Origin: Gammaproteobacteria bacterium
Lineage (GTDB): Bacteria > Pseudomonadota > Gammaproteobacteria > Pseudomonadales > JAUIET01
Direction: 5' to 3'
Assembly (NCBI GenBank): GCA_030429735.1
Contig: JAUIET010000002.1
Location: forward strand, 480,414-544,413
Length of the DNA stretch: 64,000 nt
The position numbers and the translations under genes are program-made. The notes under the pieces were generated by a model, which was not told where the DNA came from, did no database searches, and saw nothing but the letters and a program-made list of their open reading frames with translations. Below are positions 45,308-54,276 of the stretch, piece after piece. Position 1 is the stretch's first letter, and the number at the start of each line of letters is the position of its first letter.

Positions 45308-46147
45308 TCATACGGCGTGTTCCAGTTTCTCTTCTTGCCACTGGGCGACGTTGTTTTCGATAAAGAAGAACGCAACGATCCAAACGAACGCGTCCCAAAA
45401 ATCGATGAACTCACCGTAAAAACCCCAAAAAGCGGCGATAGCAATCAACGTACCGTATAACGCGAGCTTGATAAATTTGATCGAGCGAAACGCCGAGGTG
45501 CTCAAGGGGCCTCTGGCAAGCAACCAAACCTCGACTTCCAGAATGCACACCACCAAGATCCAGGCCGCGGAATTAAGCACATCGGCAATCGCCAGCGTTT
45601 GAGCCAGGTTGTAATGGCTGGCATCAGTAAGCAATTCATTGCCGAGCGCCAGCAGCGAACCGGTATCGCCAAGGGTCCGGCAATTCGTCGCAGAGATAAG
45701 CTCGAAACGTTCCAGGCTGTACATGAACGAGTTACCAATGTAGTTGCACAACTGCGATACATCGGTTGCCAATGATTGCCACTGGCTCAGTTCCTGCCAG
45801 CTTTGCAGGTAGCCATAAAATGCGTACACAATACTGGAATAGCATAGTGCGCGTAAGCCTTTGAATACCAACTGTATGGTCGGCGTCAGCTTGGCATCAG
45901 GTATGGTCCAGGTTTCCAATTCGAACAGCAAGAGCAATACCACCCAGGCGGCCGTATCAATTGTTGCTGCGTAGGCATTGATGATGCCGCCCCAGTCGAC
46001 ACCCTCAGGGTGCATCAGCGCAGCGGCGGCGGATTCTTCGCGATAAAACGCAATGGTGTTGATCACCAGCAACAAGTACACCGCGTACTTGAACCACTGA
46101 AAAGGGCTGATAAGAGAGTCTTTATGTTGGTCGTTTGTGGTGTGCAA
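45308..46147 (-). CDS. Unrecognised membrane protein with internal duplication
   Basis: A 279-residue integral membrane protein that I do not assign to a named family. It starts at a TTG (46147) with AGGG upstream. Hydrophobic segments lie at about 20-35, 62-80, 95-115, 195-212 and 228-262. Two halves match each other: DTAAWVVLLLLFELETW around residue 65 and NSAAWILVVCILEVEVW around 195, each followed by a K-containing linker and a helix ending in FYG, about ten residues from a Trp. Each half thus carries an acidic pair in the membrane (ELE / EVE). The pattern suggests a two-repeat channel or transporter-like fold. No neighbour explains its role. Confidence 0.72.
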   Translation of the reverse strand: MHTTNDQHKDSLISPFQWFKYAVYLLLVINTIAFYREESAAAALMHPEGVDWGGIINAYAATIDTAAWVVLLLLFELETWTIPDAKLTPTIQLVFKGLRALCYSSIVYAFYGYLQSWQELSQWQSLATDVSQLCNYIGNSFMYSLERFELISATNCRTLGDTGSLLALGNELLTDASHYNLAQTLAIADVLNSAAWILVVCILEVEVWLLARGPLSTSAFRSIKFIKLALYGTLIAIAAFWGFYGEFIDFWDAFVWIVAFFFIENNVAQWQEEKLEHAV

Positions 46148-46172
46148 AATAAAACCCTGCCGAAAGCTCTGC

Positions 46173-46964
46173 CTATGAAGGTGTTCGCGCTGCTTTATTC
46201 ATTGTCTGTTTATAGCGTCGCATCTTTCCAAGGAACCGCCAAATACTGCTGATATGCCAGCGCAGATGAGTGAAGTTTCGCCGGCTTTGCCATTGCCCCT
46301 GATGAATTATCTGACTTTGGTCGGTGATGGCATTGTAAAACCCTGCTTGGCACAGGCGTAAACACAGGTCTACGTCTTCATAATACAATCGGTAGTGTTC
46401 ATCGAAACCGCCAATGGCTTGAAAGTGGTCGCGGTTAATCAACATGCACATGCCAGCAACCCAGTCGACGTGGGCCAGCCCATTGCGCATATCAATTGGG
46501 TTTTCGGGTTCGCTCCCCAGCAGCTTTTTTAGCAGATAGCGAAGGTTTGGGAAAATACGCCCGGTGGACTGTTGTACGCCATGTTCGTCGAATACTGTTG
46601 GGCCCAGCACGGCTAGTTGCTGATCAGCAGCATCGGTCATTGCTTGTAACAAATCCTGCAGCGCTGAGCGATTAAGCCGCACGTCGGGGTTAAGAACCAG
46701 GAAGTATCGCGCGCTGTCTGGCTCGGGTGGCTGGTGAAAAGCCAGGTTGTGATTGGCAGCAAAGCCCTTTGGTGTCTTATTTTCAATAACAGAATAGGGG
46801 AAATCGAGTGAATCAAGTGCCTTTGGGGTTTGCTCGGCAATATTGTGCACCAGGCTTAGTTGTAAGTTCTGTGCGATATTCTGTTGAGCCAAATCATTTA
46901 ACAGCAGCTCTAAATGCTCACCGTGGCCATGACTGACAATGGATACATGAATCTCCTGAGACAA
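46173..46964 (-). CDS. Family 2 glycosyltransferase (rhamnosyltransferase-like)
   Basis: A 263-residue GT-A fold enzyme with a TTG start at 46964 preceded by AGGG. It shows VSIVSHGHGEHLELLLNDL at the N-terminus, KGFAANHNLAF for nucleotide binding, the metal-binding DxD-like FLVLNPDVRL, and the catalytic region GGFDEHYRLYYEDVDLCLRL. These are typical of WbbL/rhamnosyltransferase-type GT2 enzymes that build surface polysaccharide. It is a single gene, not in a polysaccharide cluster, so donor and acceptor are unknown. Confidence 0.86.
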   Translation of the reverse strand: MSQEIHVSIVSHGHGEHLELLLNDLAQQNIAQNLQLSLVHNIAEQTPKALDSLDFPYSVIENKTPKGFAANHNLAFHQPPEPDSARYFLVLNPDVRLNRSALQDLLQAMTDAADQQLAVLGPTVFDEHGVQQSTGRIFPNLRYLLKKLLGSEPENPIDMRNGLAHVDWVAGMCMLINRDHFQAIGGFDEHYRLYYEDVDLCLRLCQAGFYNAITDQSQIIHQGQWQSRRNFTHLRWHISSIWRFLGKMRRYKQTMNKAARTPS

Positions 46965-47160
46965 AGCACACCCTGAATCTAAAAGAGGACGCGAGTAATC
47001 GCTTAAACGCGGGTATATTAGACCATTTATGCAGGCAGCACTGACAGCTATTGCTAACAGTAATTAGACGCGAAATAATACGGCGGCCAGGGTCTTTGAA
47101 AGCCTGCTGAGCGCAAAGTCCCGAAACGTCACTACCATATTGCTGTAAGACCCCATCAAA

Positions 47161-47937
47161 ATGACCGCGAACACCAATACGAACACCGCAAGCCAGCGTC
47201 TGGAGTACCTGGCGGCCATGGGTATTGATTGTTGGCAGCCCCGTGTTCAGTTGCCCGGTGCGCTGCAGGCGCGAGTTTACGCGCGAGCGATTACCAGGGA
47301 AAAACCGGCACAAGAACCCAACAGATCGACCAGCCAGCCAACTGAGACGCAAAAACCCGCTCCGGGGCCAAGGCGAACGGCAGCCGACATTCTCTCCAAG
47401 GCGGCCATCAGCACAGCGTCCGCAGCAGAACAAGTGCGCAGCGCGCCCCCACGGGAGGCTGCCACACCCAAAACATCGATGGCACTGAATGAAGCTCAGC
47501 TGAGCTTGCAGTTGCTTGAATGTCGTGGCCACTGCTTGATCATTGATGATGCGCACAACAGCCGCGAGCAGCAGGCGCTGCTGCAAAACCTTATGTTTGC
47601 GTTGAGCGGCGAACCTCCTGGCAGCTATCGAGCGACGCCATTTGACTGGGCCAGTATTCCGCCACAAGGCGGAGATGCAGTGGATGTATTGCGCGGTATT
47701 GTGGATCGTGCTGTTAGCCAACATTCAATACGCGCCATCATTCTGATGGGGGAGGCCGCAAAAATTCTTTTTGAATGTGATGCAAGCGCAACCGGCCCGG
47801 TGTTGGCCCCTGCTTGGTTAAGTAAGGGTGCACAGCTGGTTGCCACGCACAGTTCTGCGGACCTTCTTCTTGAACCCGGCAGGAAAGCCGACACCTGGCT
47901 GCATACGCAAGCTGCTGTCGGCCAAGCTGCGCATTGA
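47161..47937 (+). CDS. HolD-like protein (possible DNA polymerase III psi subunit)
   Basis: A 258-residue protein. The first 45 residues (RLEYLAAMGIDCWQPRVQLPGA) resemble the start of HolD, where a GIxxWxxR motif contacts the clamp-loader partner. A Pro/Ala-rich linker of about 90 residues follows, then a globular part with LLIIDDA-like CLIIDDAHNSREQQALLQNL and AIILMGEAAKILFECD. It overlaps rimI, the same order as holD-rimI in E. coli. At 258 residues it is about twice as long as E. coli HolD, as in pseudomonad-type relatives. Assignment rests mainly on position and the N-terminal motif. Confidence 0.6.
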   Translation: MTANTNTNTASQRLEYLAAMGIDCWQPRVQLPGALQARVYARAITREKPAQEPNRSTSQPTETQKPAPGPRRTAADILSKAAISTASAAEQVRSAPPREAATPKTSMALNEAQLSLQLLECRGHCLIIDDAHNSREQQALLQNLMFALSGEPPGSYRATPFDWASIPPQGGDAVDVLRGIVDRAVSQHSIRAIILMGEAAKILFECDASATGPVLAPAWLSKGAQLVATHSSADLLLEPGRKADTWLHTQAAVGQAAH

Positions 47938-48386
47938 AATCGGCGGTCAGTTTTGACGACTTTGGGCTTCAGGATTTGGAGGCGGTTTACGATCTTGAAT
48001 GTTCGCTCAATGCCTACCCGTGGTCCAAGCAATCATTCGTAGACAGTATTGAGTCTGGGCACGGATGTTACTGTTTGCGCAAGGATGGTGAGCTGCTTGC
48101 TTTCGCTGTGATAAGTTTGGTTCTGGATGAAGCCAGTTTGCTCAATTTAGGGGTAGCAAAAGCACATCAGCGCAAAGGGTACGCTAAACAGCTGCTGGAC
48201 GCTGCACTGCAGCAAAGCGTGCTGGCTGGCGCGAGTATGTGTATTCTTGAAGTCAGGGCGAGTAACCGTTCTGCGATTGACTTGTATTATGACATTGGCT
48301 TTTATGAAATAGGTCAACGACCAGGCTACTACCCTGCAGCGCATGGAAGAGAAGACGCGCTTCAGTTGTGTATGCCATTGCCTTAA
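47934..48386 (+). CDS. rimI: Ribosomal protein S18 alanine N-acetyltransferase
   Basis: A 150-residue GNAT acetyltransferase. It starts at a TTG that overlaps the previous stop by 4 bases. RimI-type features are YPWSKQSFVDSIESGHGC near the start, the acetyl-CoA loop LGVAKAHQRKGYAKQLLDAA, and the C-terminal LEVRASNRSAIDLYYDIGF. It acetylates the N-terminus of ribosomal protein S18. The gene pair with a HolD-like protein is conserved in gammaproteobacteria. Confidence 0.9.
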   Translation: MKSAVSFDDFGLQDLEAVYDLECSLNAYPWSKQSFVDSIESGHGCYCLRKDGELLAFAVISLVLDEASLLNLGVAKAHQRKGYAKQLLDAALQQSVLAGASMCILEVRASNRSAIDLYYDIGFYEIGQRPGYYPAAHGREDALQLCMPLP

Positions 48387-48399
48387 CAGGAGAAACAAG

Positions 48400-49269
48400 G
48401 TGCTGAAAAAAATTATTCTTGGTTTGCTGACCTTTGCTCTGATATTGATTCTGCTCGCTCTGGGTTTTCTATACTTCAGTGGAGCGTGGAGTGCGTTTTT
48501 CCCCAGCAACGAACACGACACGACACCGCCTGACATTAGCGATACCCTTCAGCGACCAGCCGTCTTGTTGTTTACCAAAACCAATGGCTTTCGGCATGTT
48601 GATGGTATTGAGGCCGGTAGCAAATTATTCAAGAAAATCGCAGAGTCTCGTGATTGGGGTCTGTACCACACCGAGAATGGGGCGGTCTTCAATACTACTC
48701 AACTGCAGAGCTTTGATGCTGTTGTGTTCCACAATGCGACGGGCGACATGTTAAGCGATGATCAAGAACTGGCATTTCAGCAATGGCTGGAAGCCGGTGG
48801 TGGCTGGCTGGGAGTACACGCGGCCGGCGACGGCTCCCATCAAACCTGGGATTGGTACATGGATAATCTGCTCGGTGCCAAATTTACCGCGCACATCATG
48901 GGGCCACAGTTTCAGGTAGCGAAGGTTATGATCGAAGACAAGGACCACCCTGCAGTACACGCGCTACCAGTTGAGTTTGAGCACTCTGAAGAATGGTATT
49001 CATGGGAGGAAAGCCCGCGTAAGAAAGGGTTTAGGGTTCTGGCGACAATAGACGAGAACTCTTACACCCCGGTGCAGAAAATTTTTGGTCAGAAAAACGA
49101 CCTGCGCATGGGCGATCATCCGGTTGTCTGGACCAACTGCGTAGGCCAGGGCAGAACTATCTATTCAACCATGGGTCATGCAACAGAAGCGTACGACGCG
49201 CCTGAGCATAAGCGTTTGCTTGAAGATGCCCTGGCCTGGGCTTTGGGTGAGATGGGTGGGTGCGAATAA
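48400..49269 (+). CDS. ThuA-domain protein, membrane-anchored or exported
   Basis: The GTG at 48400 with AGGAGA upstream gives 289 residues; an earlier in-frame start overlaps rimI. An N-terminal hydrophobic helix (LGLLTFALILILLALGFLYF) anchors or exports it. The rest is a ThuA-like class I GATase-type fold: AVLLFTKTNGFRH, VVFHNATGDMLS, GGGWLGVHAAGDG, DKDHPAVHALP and GRTIYSTMGHATEAY. ThuA proteins act in sugar or trehalose-related metabolism and often occur with DUF1080 proteins, one of which lies two genes downstream on the other strand. Biochemical activity is not certain. Confidence 0.85.
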   Translation: MLKKIILGLLTFALILILLALGFLYFSGAWSAFFPSNEHDTTPPDISDTLQRPAVLLFTKTNGFRHVDGIEAGSKLFKKIAESRDWGLYHTENGAVFNTTQLQSFDAVVFHNATGDMLSDDQELAFQQWLEAGGGWLGVHAAGDGSHQTWDWYMDNLLGAKFTAHIMGPQFQVAKVMIEDKDHPAVHALPVEFEHSEEWYSWEESPRKKGFRVLATIDENSYTPVQKIFGQKNDLRMGDHPVVWTNCVGQGRTIYSTMGHATEAYDAPEHKRLLEDALAWALGEMGGCE

Positions 49270-49313
49270 TTCAGCTCACAATTAAATTTTTTAGATAGTT
49301 GCATGGAGTCATC

Positions 49314-50447
49314 ATGAATGAAGAACTGGAATTTTTCCGCGATAACGTCAGGCGCTTTATTCAGGAAGCGATAGCTCCTGACTATGAGCAATGGGAAAAG
49401 GCTGAGATTTTTCCGCGACAGCTTTGGAACCTGTTGGGTGAGCATGGTTTGCTGGCAGTCGATTTGCCGGAGGAGTATGGTGGTGCAGGCGCTGATTTTA
49501 ATTTCTCCATGCTTATTCAGGAAGAATTTGCGCGAGCGAATTTCGCGGCCATTGGTGGGCCAATGGCGGTGCATTCCGATATTGTTGCTCATTATCTATT
49601 GAACATCGGGACCGAAGAGCAAAAGCAACGGTACCTGCCTAAAATGGTCAGTGGCGAATGCGTTGGCGCTGTTGCCATGACAGAACCCGGAACCGGTAGC
49701 GATTTACAGAGCGTGAGCACCAAAGCCGTAGCGGACGGTGACGATTTCATTATCAATGGTTCCAAAACATTTATCACGAACGGACAGCACAGTGATCTGA
49801 TCATTGTTGTGGCGCGCACGAATCAGGATGTGCCTGGTTCCAAAGGAATCACTTTGTTTTTGGTGGACGCAGACACGCCGGGGTTTTCACGCGGCCGAAA
49901 CCTGGAAAAAATAGGTTTGCATGCAGCGGATACGTCCGAATTGTTCTTTGAAGATGTAAGAGTGCCGGCCAGTAGTATTCTTGGCACCCTGGATGGCGGC
50001 TTCGCGCTGTTAATGGGCGAGCTTGTGCGTGAACGGCTGGCGCTGGCGGTTAGCGCGGTGGGCGCCGCCGAAGGTGTGCTGGCCGACACGATTGAATACG
50101 TCAAACAACGCAAGGCCTTTGGTTCGGCCGTTGCCGAGTTTCAAAACACGCGCTTCAAATTGGCGGAACTGGCGACTGATGTGCGCATTCACCGCTCGTT
50201 TATTGATGAGTGCAAGCAGTTGTTTGTCGACGGCAAGTTGGACCCAGCGACAGTCAGCATGTCCAAGGTTGCCGCCACAGAGATGCAGGGCAGGGTAGTA
50301 GATGGTTGCCTGCAATTACACGGCGGTTACGGTTACATGCGCGAATACGGCGTATCTCGTGCCTATGTTGATGCGCGGGTGCAGCGTATTTACGGTGGCA
50401 CCAGCGAAATTATGAAGGAGCTGATTAGCCGCAGCGTGCTGGCTTAG
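49314..50447 (+). CDS. Acyl-CoA dehydrogenase
   Basis: A 377-residue flavoprotein with three domains: an N-terminal helical domain, a middle beta domain with VGAVAMTEPGTGSDLQS and INGSKTFITNGQHSD, and a C-terminal helical domain with YGGTSEIMKELISR. The usual catalytic Glu position of short/medium-chain enzymes lies in LQLHGGYGYMREYGVSRAY. It oxidises an acyl-CoA to the 2-enoyl-CoA with ETF as acceptor. The ATG at 49314 has GGAG seven bases before it. No ETF or thiolase gene is adjacent, so chain length cannot be assigned. Confidence 0.92.
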   Translation: MNEELEFFRDNVRRFIQEAIAPDYEQWEKAEIFPRQLWNLLGEHGLLAVDLPEEYGGAGADFNFSMLIQEEFARANFAAIGGPMAVHSDIVAHYLLNIGTEEQKQRYLPKMVSGECVGAVAMTEPGTGSDLQSVSTKAVADGDDFIINGSKTFITNGQHSDLIIVVARTNQDVPGSKGITLFLVDADTPGFSRGRNLEKIGLHAADTSELFFEDVRVPASSILGTLDGGFALLMGELVRERLALAVSAVGAAEGVLADTIEYVKQRKAFGSAVAEFQNTRFKLAELATDVRIHRSFIDECKQLFVDGKLDPATVSMSKVAATEMQGRVVDGCLQLHGGYGYMREYGVSRAYVDARVQRIYGGTSEIMKELISRSVLA

Positions 50448-50477
50448 TGTACTCGTTCTTGTTCGCAACGAGGCGAG

Positions 50478-51188
50478 TTACGGCAACACTCTTATATTTC
50501 GAAACCATACTTTGTCGAAATGATCCTGCAGACCAATGTGGCCTTTGCTCAATGTTCCATACTTTGGTCTGGAGGTGAACTTGCTGTTGTTGTACAAGGC
50601 CTGAAATTCCGGGCTACCCTGTTGAAATTTTGCGGTCAGTTTTTCGTTCAACCAAAACTCCACATCAGGTCCATTCGCTTTGATGTGTACCCGGTTCCAA
50701 TAACCGACGGGTTTGCTGGTGTCGTGGTCTGGCGCAATCATGTCATACAACGCCCCTGCGCGATGCGACGGGTCCTTCGCGTCGTAATGACCGGCATTGT
50801 CCAGAATCTGCATTTCGTAACCGGTGTGATGAATGCTGTCGCCGCTCTCATCGCCGCGAATGAAAATGCCACTGTTGCCGGAATCACTGATCCGCCATTC
50901 CAGCTTTAGCTCGAAATTGTCAAACTGTTCGCGTGTAATCAAATCGCCTGCCCAGCTTACTCTGGCAAGGCAGCCATTCTCTATGGCCCATCCGGAATCA
51001 ACGGCGTCCTTCTGATAGCTACGCCATTGATCCAGACTCTTGCCGTCGAACAACAAACGCCATCCTGCCTCGGATTCTTCGGTGCTCAGTTCATTGTGAC
51101 ATTCAGATGCATCAATGACAGGGTCTGACCCGCAGCCGGTTAGCAGTGTCGCAAGCAGTAGATAGCGTGTGCGTCGGTAATTGAACAT
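50478..51188 (-). CDS. DUF1080 (3-keto-disaccharide hydrolase-like) lipoprotein
   Basis: A 236-residue lipoprotein with a short signal ending at TLLTGC. The jelly-roll DUF1080 domain shows GWRLLFDGKSLDQWRSY, FELKLEWRISDSGNSGIFIR, TGYEMQILDNAGH and IGLQDHFDKVWFRNIRVLP. Family members bind or cleave glycosides, and some hydrolyse 3-keto sugars. It is convergent with the acyl-CoA dehydrogenase gene and lies 11 bases after nth. With the nearby ThuA protein it may process an oxidised sugar in the periplasm. Confidence 0.85.
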   Translation of the reverse strand: MFNYRRTRYLLLATLLTGCGSDPVIDASECHNELSTEESEAGWRLLFDGKSLDQWRSYQKDAVDSGWAIENGCLARVSWAGDLITREQFDNFELKLEWRISDSGNSGIFIRGDESGDSIHHTGYEMQILDNAGHYDAKDPSHRAGALYDMIAPDHDTSKPVGYWNRVHIKANGPDVEFWLNEKLTAKFQQGSPEFQALYNNSKFTSRPKYGTLSKGHIGLQDHFDKVWFRNIRVLP

Positions 51189-51198
51189 GGTCGGATCC

Positions 51199-51834
51199 CT
51201 AGTCAGAGGTCTTCTTGTTAAACTCGCAAAGGTCTTCTATCACGCAAGCACCACATCGGGGCTTACGAGCCACACATACGTATCGGCCGTGCAGAATCAG
51301 CCAGTGATGGGCATCTTGCTTGAAATCATCGTGAACAAACTTCAATAGCCTTTTTTCCACCTCATCCACATTTTTACCGGGCGCTAGACCGGTACGGTTT
51401 GATACCCGGAATATGTGCGTGTCCACGGCTATTGTTGGTTCGCCAAATGCCGTGTTTAGAATAACATTTGCGGTCTTGCGACCAACGCCAGGCAGTGCTT
51501 CCAGTGCTTCGCGCTCGCGCGGCACTTCGCCGTTGTGTTTCTCCAGTAGAATGTCGCACATGGCGACCAGGTTTTTGGCCTTGTTATTGTATAAACCAAT
51601 GGTCTTGATGTATTCCTTCACACCATCAACTCCCAGCTTTAGAATGGCCGCCGGCGAATTGGCCTTTTTAAACAGCTTTGCGGTGGCTTTGTTGACGCTG
51701 ACATCGGTGGCTTGTGCCGATAATGCGACTGCAACCAATAGCTCGAACGGATTCTCGAAATTTAATTCAGTTGTCGGGTTGGGGTTTTCAGCCCGCAATC
51801 GTTCAAAGATTTCGCGCCGTTTCTGCGGGTTCAT
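51199..51834 (-). CDS. nth: Endonuclease III (DNA glycosylase/AP lyase)
   Basis: A 211-residue protein, the same length as E. coli Nth. The helix-hairpin-helix is LPGVGRKTANVILN with the catalytic Lys, followed by the catalytic Asp in AVDTHIFRVSNR. The C-terminal [4Fe-4S] loop has CVARKPRCGACVIEDLC (C-x6-C-x2-C-x5-C). It removes oxidised pyrimidines from DNA. It follows rsxE by 15 bases, the conserved rsxABCDGE-nth arrangement. Confidence 0.96.
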   Translation of the reverse strand: MNPQKRREIFERLRAENPNPTTELNFENPFELLVAVALSAQATDVSVNKATAKLFKKANSPAAILKLGVDGVKEYIKTIGLYNNKAKNLVAMCDILLEKHNGEVPREREALEALPGVGRKTANVILNTAFGEPTIAVDTHIFRVSNRTGLAPGKNVDEVEKRLLKFVHDDFKQDAHHWLILHGRYVCVARKPRCGACVIEDLCEFNKKTSD

Positions 51835-51849
51835 AGATCGCGACCCAAA

Positions 51850-52566
51850 CTATTTGATAGTGCCGGTTACCCGCACGCGTTTGCTGCCTGCCACGGGTTT
51901 CTCCTTGCGTGCTTCCTCTCGTTCTTTCAACCTGGCGTCGATGATGTTCTTCATTGCAATCAGTAGGCCGGTGAACAAGAAAGCGCCAGGTGGAACAATC
52001 GCGACAATGAATCCAGGGTAATCACTGAATACTTCAATCTTCCATTGCGCAGCGGCTGCGCCAAACAGCAGGTTCATATCGCCAAACAGCGCACCAGTGC
52101 CTACCAGTTCTCGCATTGCACCCAGCAGCACCAGAACCAGTGCAAAGCCCAGGCCCATAATAAAGCCGTCGTACATTGATGGTAATACGGGGTTTTTAGC
52201 CGCGAAGGCATCAGCGCGCCCAAGAATGGCGCAGTTGGTTACGATCAGCGGAATGAAGATGCCGAGTATTTCGTACAGCTCATACGCGTAGGCCTGCATC
52301 AGAAGTTTGATACAGGTTGTGAATGATGCAATGATCATCACGAAGGCGGGCAAGCGCACCGCATCCGATACAACGTTTCGAATCATCGACACCGCGGTAT
52401 TTGAGCACACCAACACAAAGATGGTGGCAAGCCCCAGGCCTAAAGCATTTACCACAGTACCGCTTACTGCCAGTAATGGGCACAATCCTAATAACTGCAC
52501 CAATGCGGCGTTGTTTTTCCACAGACCATTGCTGGTTAGGTCTGCATAGCTGGCGCTACTCGCCAT
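51850..52566 (-). CDS. rsxE: Rsx/Rnf electron transport complex subunit E
   Basis: About 238 residues from the ATG at 52566, which has GGGAG upstream and yields [19 protein letters not shown] as in other RsxE; a reading from 52596 adds ten residues inside rsxG. It is a six-helix membrane subunit with the RnfA/E signature [20 protein letters not shown] and [20 protein letters not shown]. It forms the half-channel pair with RsxA in the ion-coupled NADH/ferredoxin-type complex. It overlaps rsxG by 11 bases. Confidence 0.94.
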   Translation of the reverse strand: MASSASYADLTSNGLWKNNAALVQLLGLCPLLAVSGTVVNALGLGLATIFVLVCSNTAVSMIRNVVSDAVRLPAFVMIIASFTTCIKLLMQAYAYELYEILGIFIPLIVTNCAILGRADAFAAKNPVLPSMYDGFIMGLGFALVLVLLGAMRELVGTGALFGDMNLLFGAAAAQWKIEVFSDYPGFIVAIVPPGAFLFTGLLIAMKNIIDARLKEREEARKEKPVAGSKRVRVTGTIK

Positions 52567-53212
52567 TGTCGTCGCTCCCGTTGGTTTGCCCAACAACAGA
52601 CAGCTGCTCTATTTTTTGCCTGTTCTTCTGGAAATACAGTAAGGCATTGTAAACCGCTTTTGTAACCGCACGCGGTGTGATGGTCGCACCTGTGAACTGA
52701 TCAAATTCACCCTTGTCTTTTTTGACTGTCCAGCGTTCTGGCAAAGGGTTATTCAGGGAGCGTCCATTAAAGCTGAGTATCCAATCTGATTTCTTAAGCT
52801 CTATCTTGTCGCCCAGTCCGGGTGTTTCTGCGTGTTGCACTACACGCACGCCGGCCAGGCTGCCATCCACGTTGATGCCGACCAGAAGTTCGATCTTGCC
52901 ACTGTAGCCATCGGGTGCGATCACAGGGAGAATAACGGCTTGCATATTGCCACCATCGCTTGCGATAAACCCCGAACGGTCGTCAGTGACATGAAGCAAT
53001 TCCTGATCATTCACAGCAAATTGTGCATCCAGCATTTGGTTGTCATGCCGGTCTCTGGGTACAATTTCCAGCAGTGCTTTTTCACGCGCCTGGCGAATTT
53101 GCTCGGCAATTCTGTCTTTTGTGCCAAGTTGGGTGGCGGCAATAATCGCTGTGGTCAGCATTGCAAACGCGCCAAGCAATACACCATTACGGGTAACAGC
53201 GGACCCTATCAT
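52556..53212 (-). CDS. rsxG: Rsx/Rnf complex subunit G (covalent FMN protein)
   Basis: A 218-residue protein with one N-terminal TM helix ([20 protein letters not shown]) and a periplasmic FMN-binding domain. The flavinylation motif is in [12 protein letters not shown], where the second Thr carries [22 protein letters not shown] and [12 protein letters not shown] are typical RnfG strands. It overlaps rsxD by 4 bases. Confidence 0.94.
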   Translation of the reverse strand: MIGSAVTRNGVLLGAFAMLTTAIIAATQLGTKDRIAEQIRQAREKALLEIVPRDRHDNQMLDAQFAVNDQELLHVTDDRSGFIASDGGNMQAVILPVIAPDGYSGKIELLVGINVDGSLAGVRVVQHAETPGLGDKIELKKSDWILSFNGRSLNNPLPERWTVKKDKGEFDQFTGATITPRAVTKAVYNALLYFQKNRQKIEQLSVVGQTNGSDDNGE

Positions 53213-54276
53213 TTCGGCCCCCGGTCTTCGTTGTGACTCTTGTGGTCTTTGTGACCATAGGTGCGCGGCTGCGTGTAATGATCAATCAGTGGTGCCGCAA
53301 AATTCATTAGCAGCACGGCGAAGGCAACCGCGTCCGGGTAATTGCCGAAGCTTCGTATCAGATAAATAAGCACGCCAATGCCGGCACCATAGTACAGACG
53401 ACCGATATTGCTGACCGCGGAACTGACCGGGTCGGTTACGATAAAAAAGGCACCGAGCATGGTGGCGCCGGTAAACAGATGGAAGGCGGGTGAGCCACCG
53501 CTGGCAGAGCTGCCGCTGTCGTTGAATATGAGCGCCATCAGTGCCAGTGCAGCCAGCATACTAATGGGTGCGTGCCAGGTAAAAATCCGTTTGTACAACA
53601 GGTAGGCGCCGCCCAGTAAAAAAGCGATGTTCACCCATTCCCAGCCGTAGCCTCCAAAACGACCGAATTGTGGTGAGCTGGCAAACAGCTCATCCACCAT
53701 AAGGCTGTCGTTCTGCTTGAACACATCCAATGGAGTGGCCATGGTAAAGGCGTCTACCGGTGTGCTGCTCAAGAATGGAAAGCTCGCAGCCAGGGCGCTG
53801 AGTGGGCCCAGCGTTGGTGCCTGGTCCGGAATACTGCCGGCGGGTGCGGCCCACTGGGTCATTTCAACAGGAAATGAAATCAGCAGAACAACATAGCCAA
53901 CCATCGCGGGGTTAAACGGGTTATACCCCATGCCGCCGTACAAATGTTTGGCAACCAGAATTGAAAAGCCGATGCCAACCACTACCAGCCACCAGGGCGC
54001 GTAGGGTGGCAAGGCAACCGCCAGCAACACTGCGGTCACCAGGGCACTGCAGTCACGCAGGTAAAACATGGGGGGACGTTTGCGCAAACGCATCACCATC
54101 GCCTCCATGCCCAAGGCGAGCAAGCAAGCCCAAATGATGTTCACGATGGTGCCCCAGCCAAACAGCGCAGTCATCACAACGATGCCGGGAATCAGCGCCA
54201 GCAACACGTGGCGCATAACGCTGCCGGTGTCACCTGCGCGGCTCATGTGCGGTGACGTAACGTGCAGCAACGCCAT
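53209..54276 (-). CDS. rsxD: Rsx/Rnf complex subunit D
   Basis: A 355-residue NqrB/RnfD-type membrane protein with about ten helices. The N-terminal SPHMSRAGDTGSVMRHVLLAL and the covalent FMN motif LFTGATMLGAFFIVTDPVS are clear. GMGYNPFNPAMVGYVVLLIS is the conserved loop. It carries electrons and is thought to couple them to ion movement. It touches rsxC at one base and overlaps rsxG by 4 bases. Confidence 0.95.
   Translation of the reverse strand: MALLHVTSPHMSRAGDTGSVMRHVLLALIPGIVVMTALFGWGTIVNIIWACLLALGMEAMVMRLRKRPPMFYLRDCSALVTAVLLAVALPPYAPWWLVVVGIGFSILVAKHLYGGMGYNPFNPAMVGYVVLLISFPVEMTQWAAPAGSIPDQAPTLGPLSALAASFPFLSSTPVDAFTMATPLDVFKQNDSLMVDELFASSPQFGRFGGYGWEWVNIAFLLGGAYLLYKRIFTWHAPISMLAALALMALIFNDSGSSASGGSPAFHLFTGATMLGAFFIVTDPVSSAVSNIGRLYYGAGIGVLIYLIRSFGNYPDAVAFAVLLMNFAAPLIDHYTQPRTYGHKDHKSHNEDRGPK

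Noticed and set aside
46918-47724. Long minus-strand reading frame (268 codons) covering the gap and the HolD-like gene
   Set aside because: It runs antisense to the HolD-like gene and into the GT2 gene, has no recognisable domain and a Cys/Arg-rich composition typical of a shadow frame.
50450-50475. CTCGTT/AACGAG inverted repeat between the acyl-CoA dehydrogenase and DUF1080 genes
   Set aside because: Weak stem with a long loop and no T-run.
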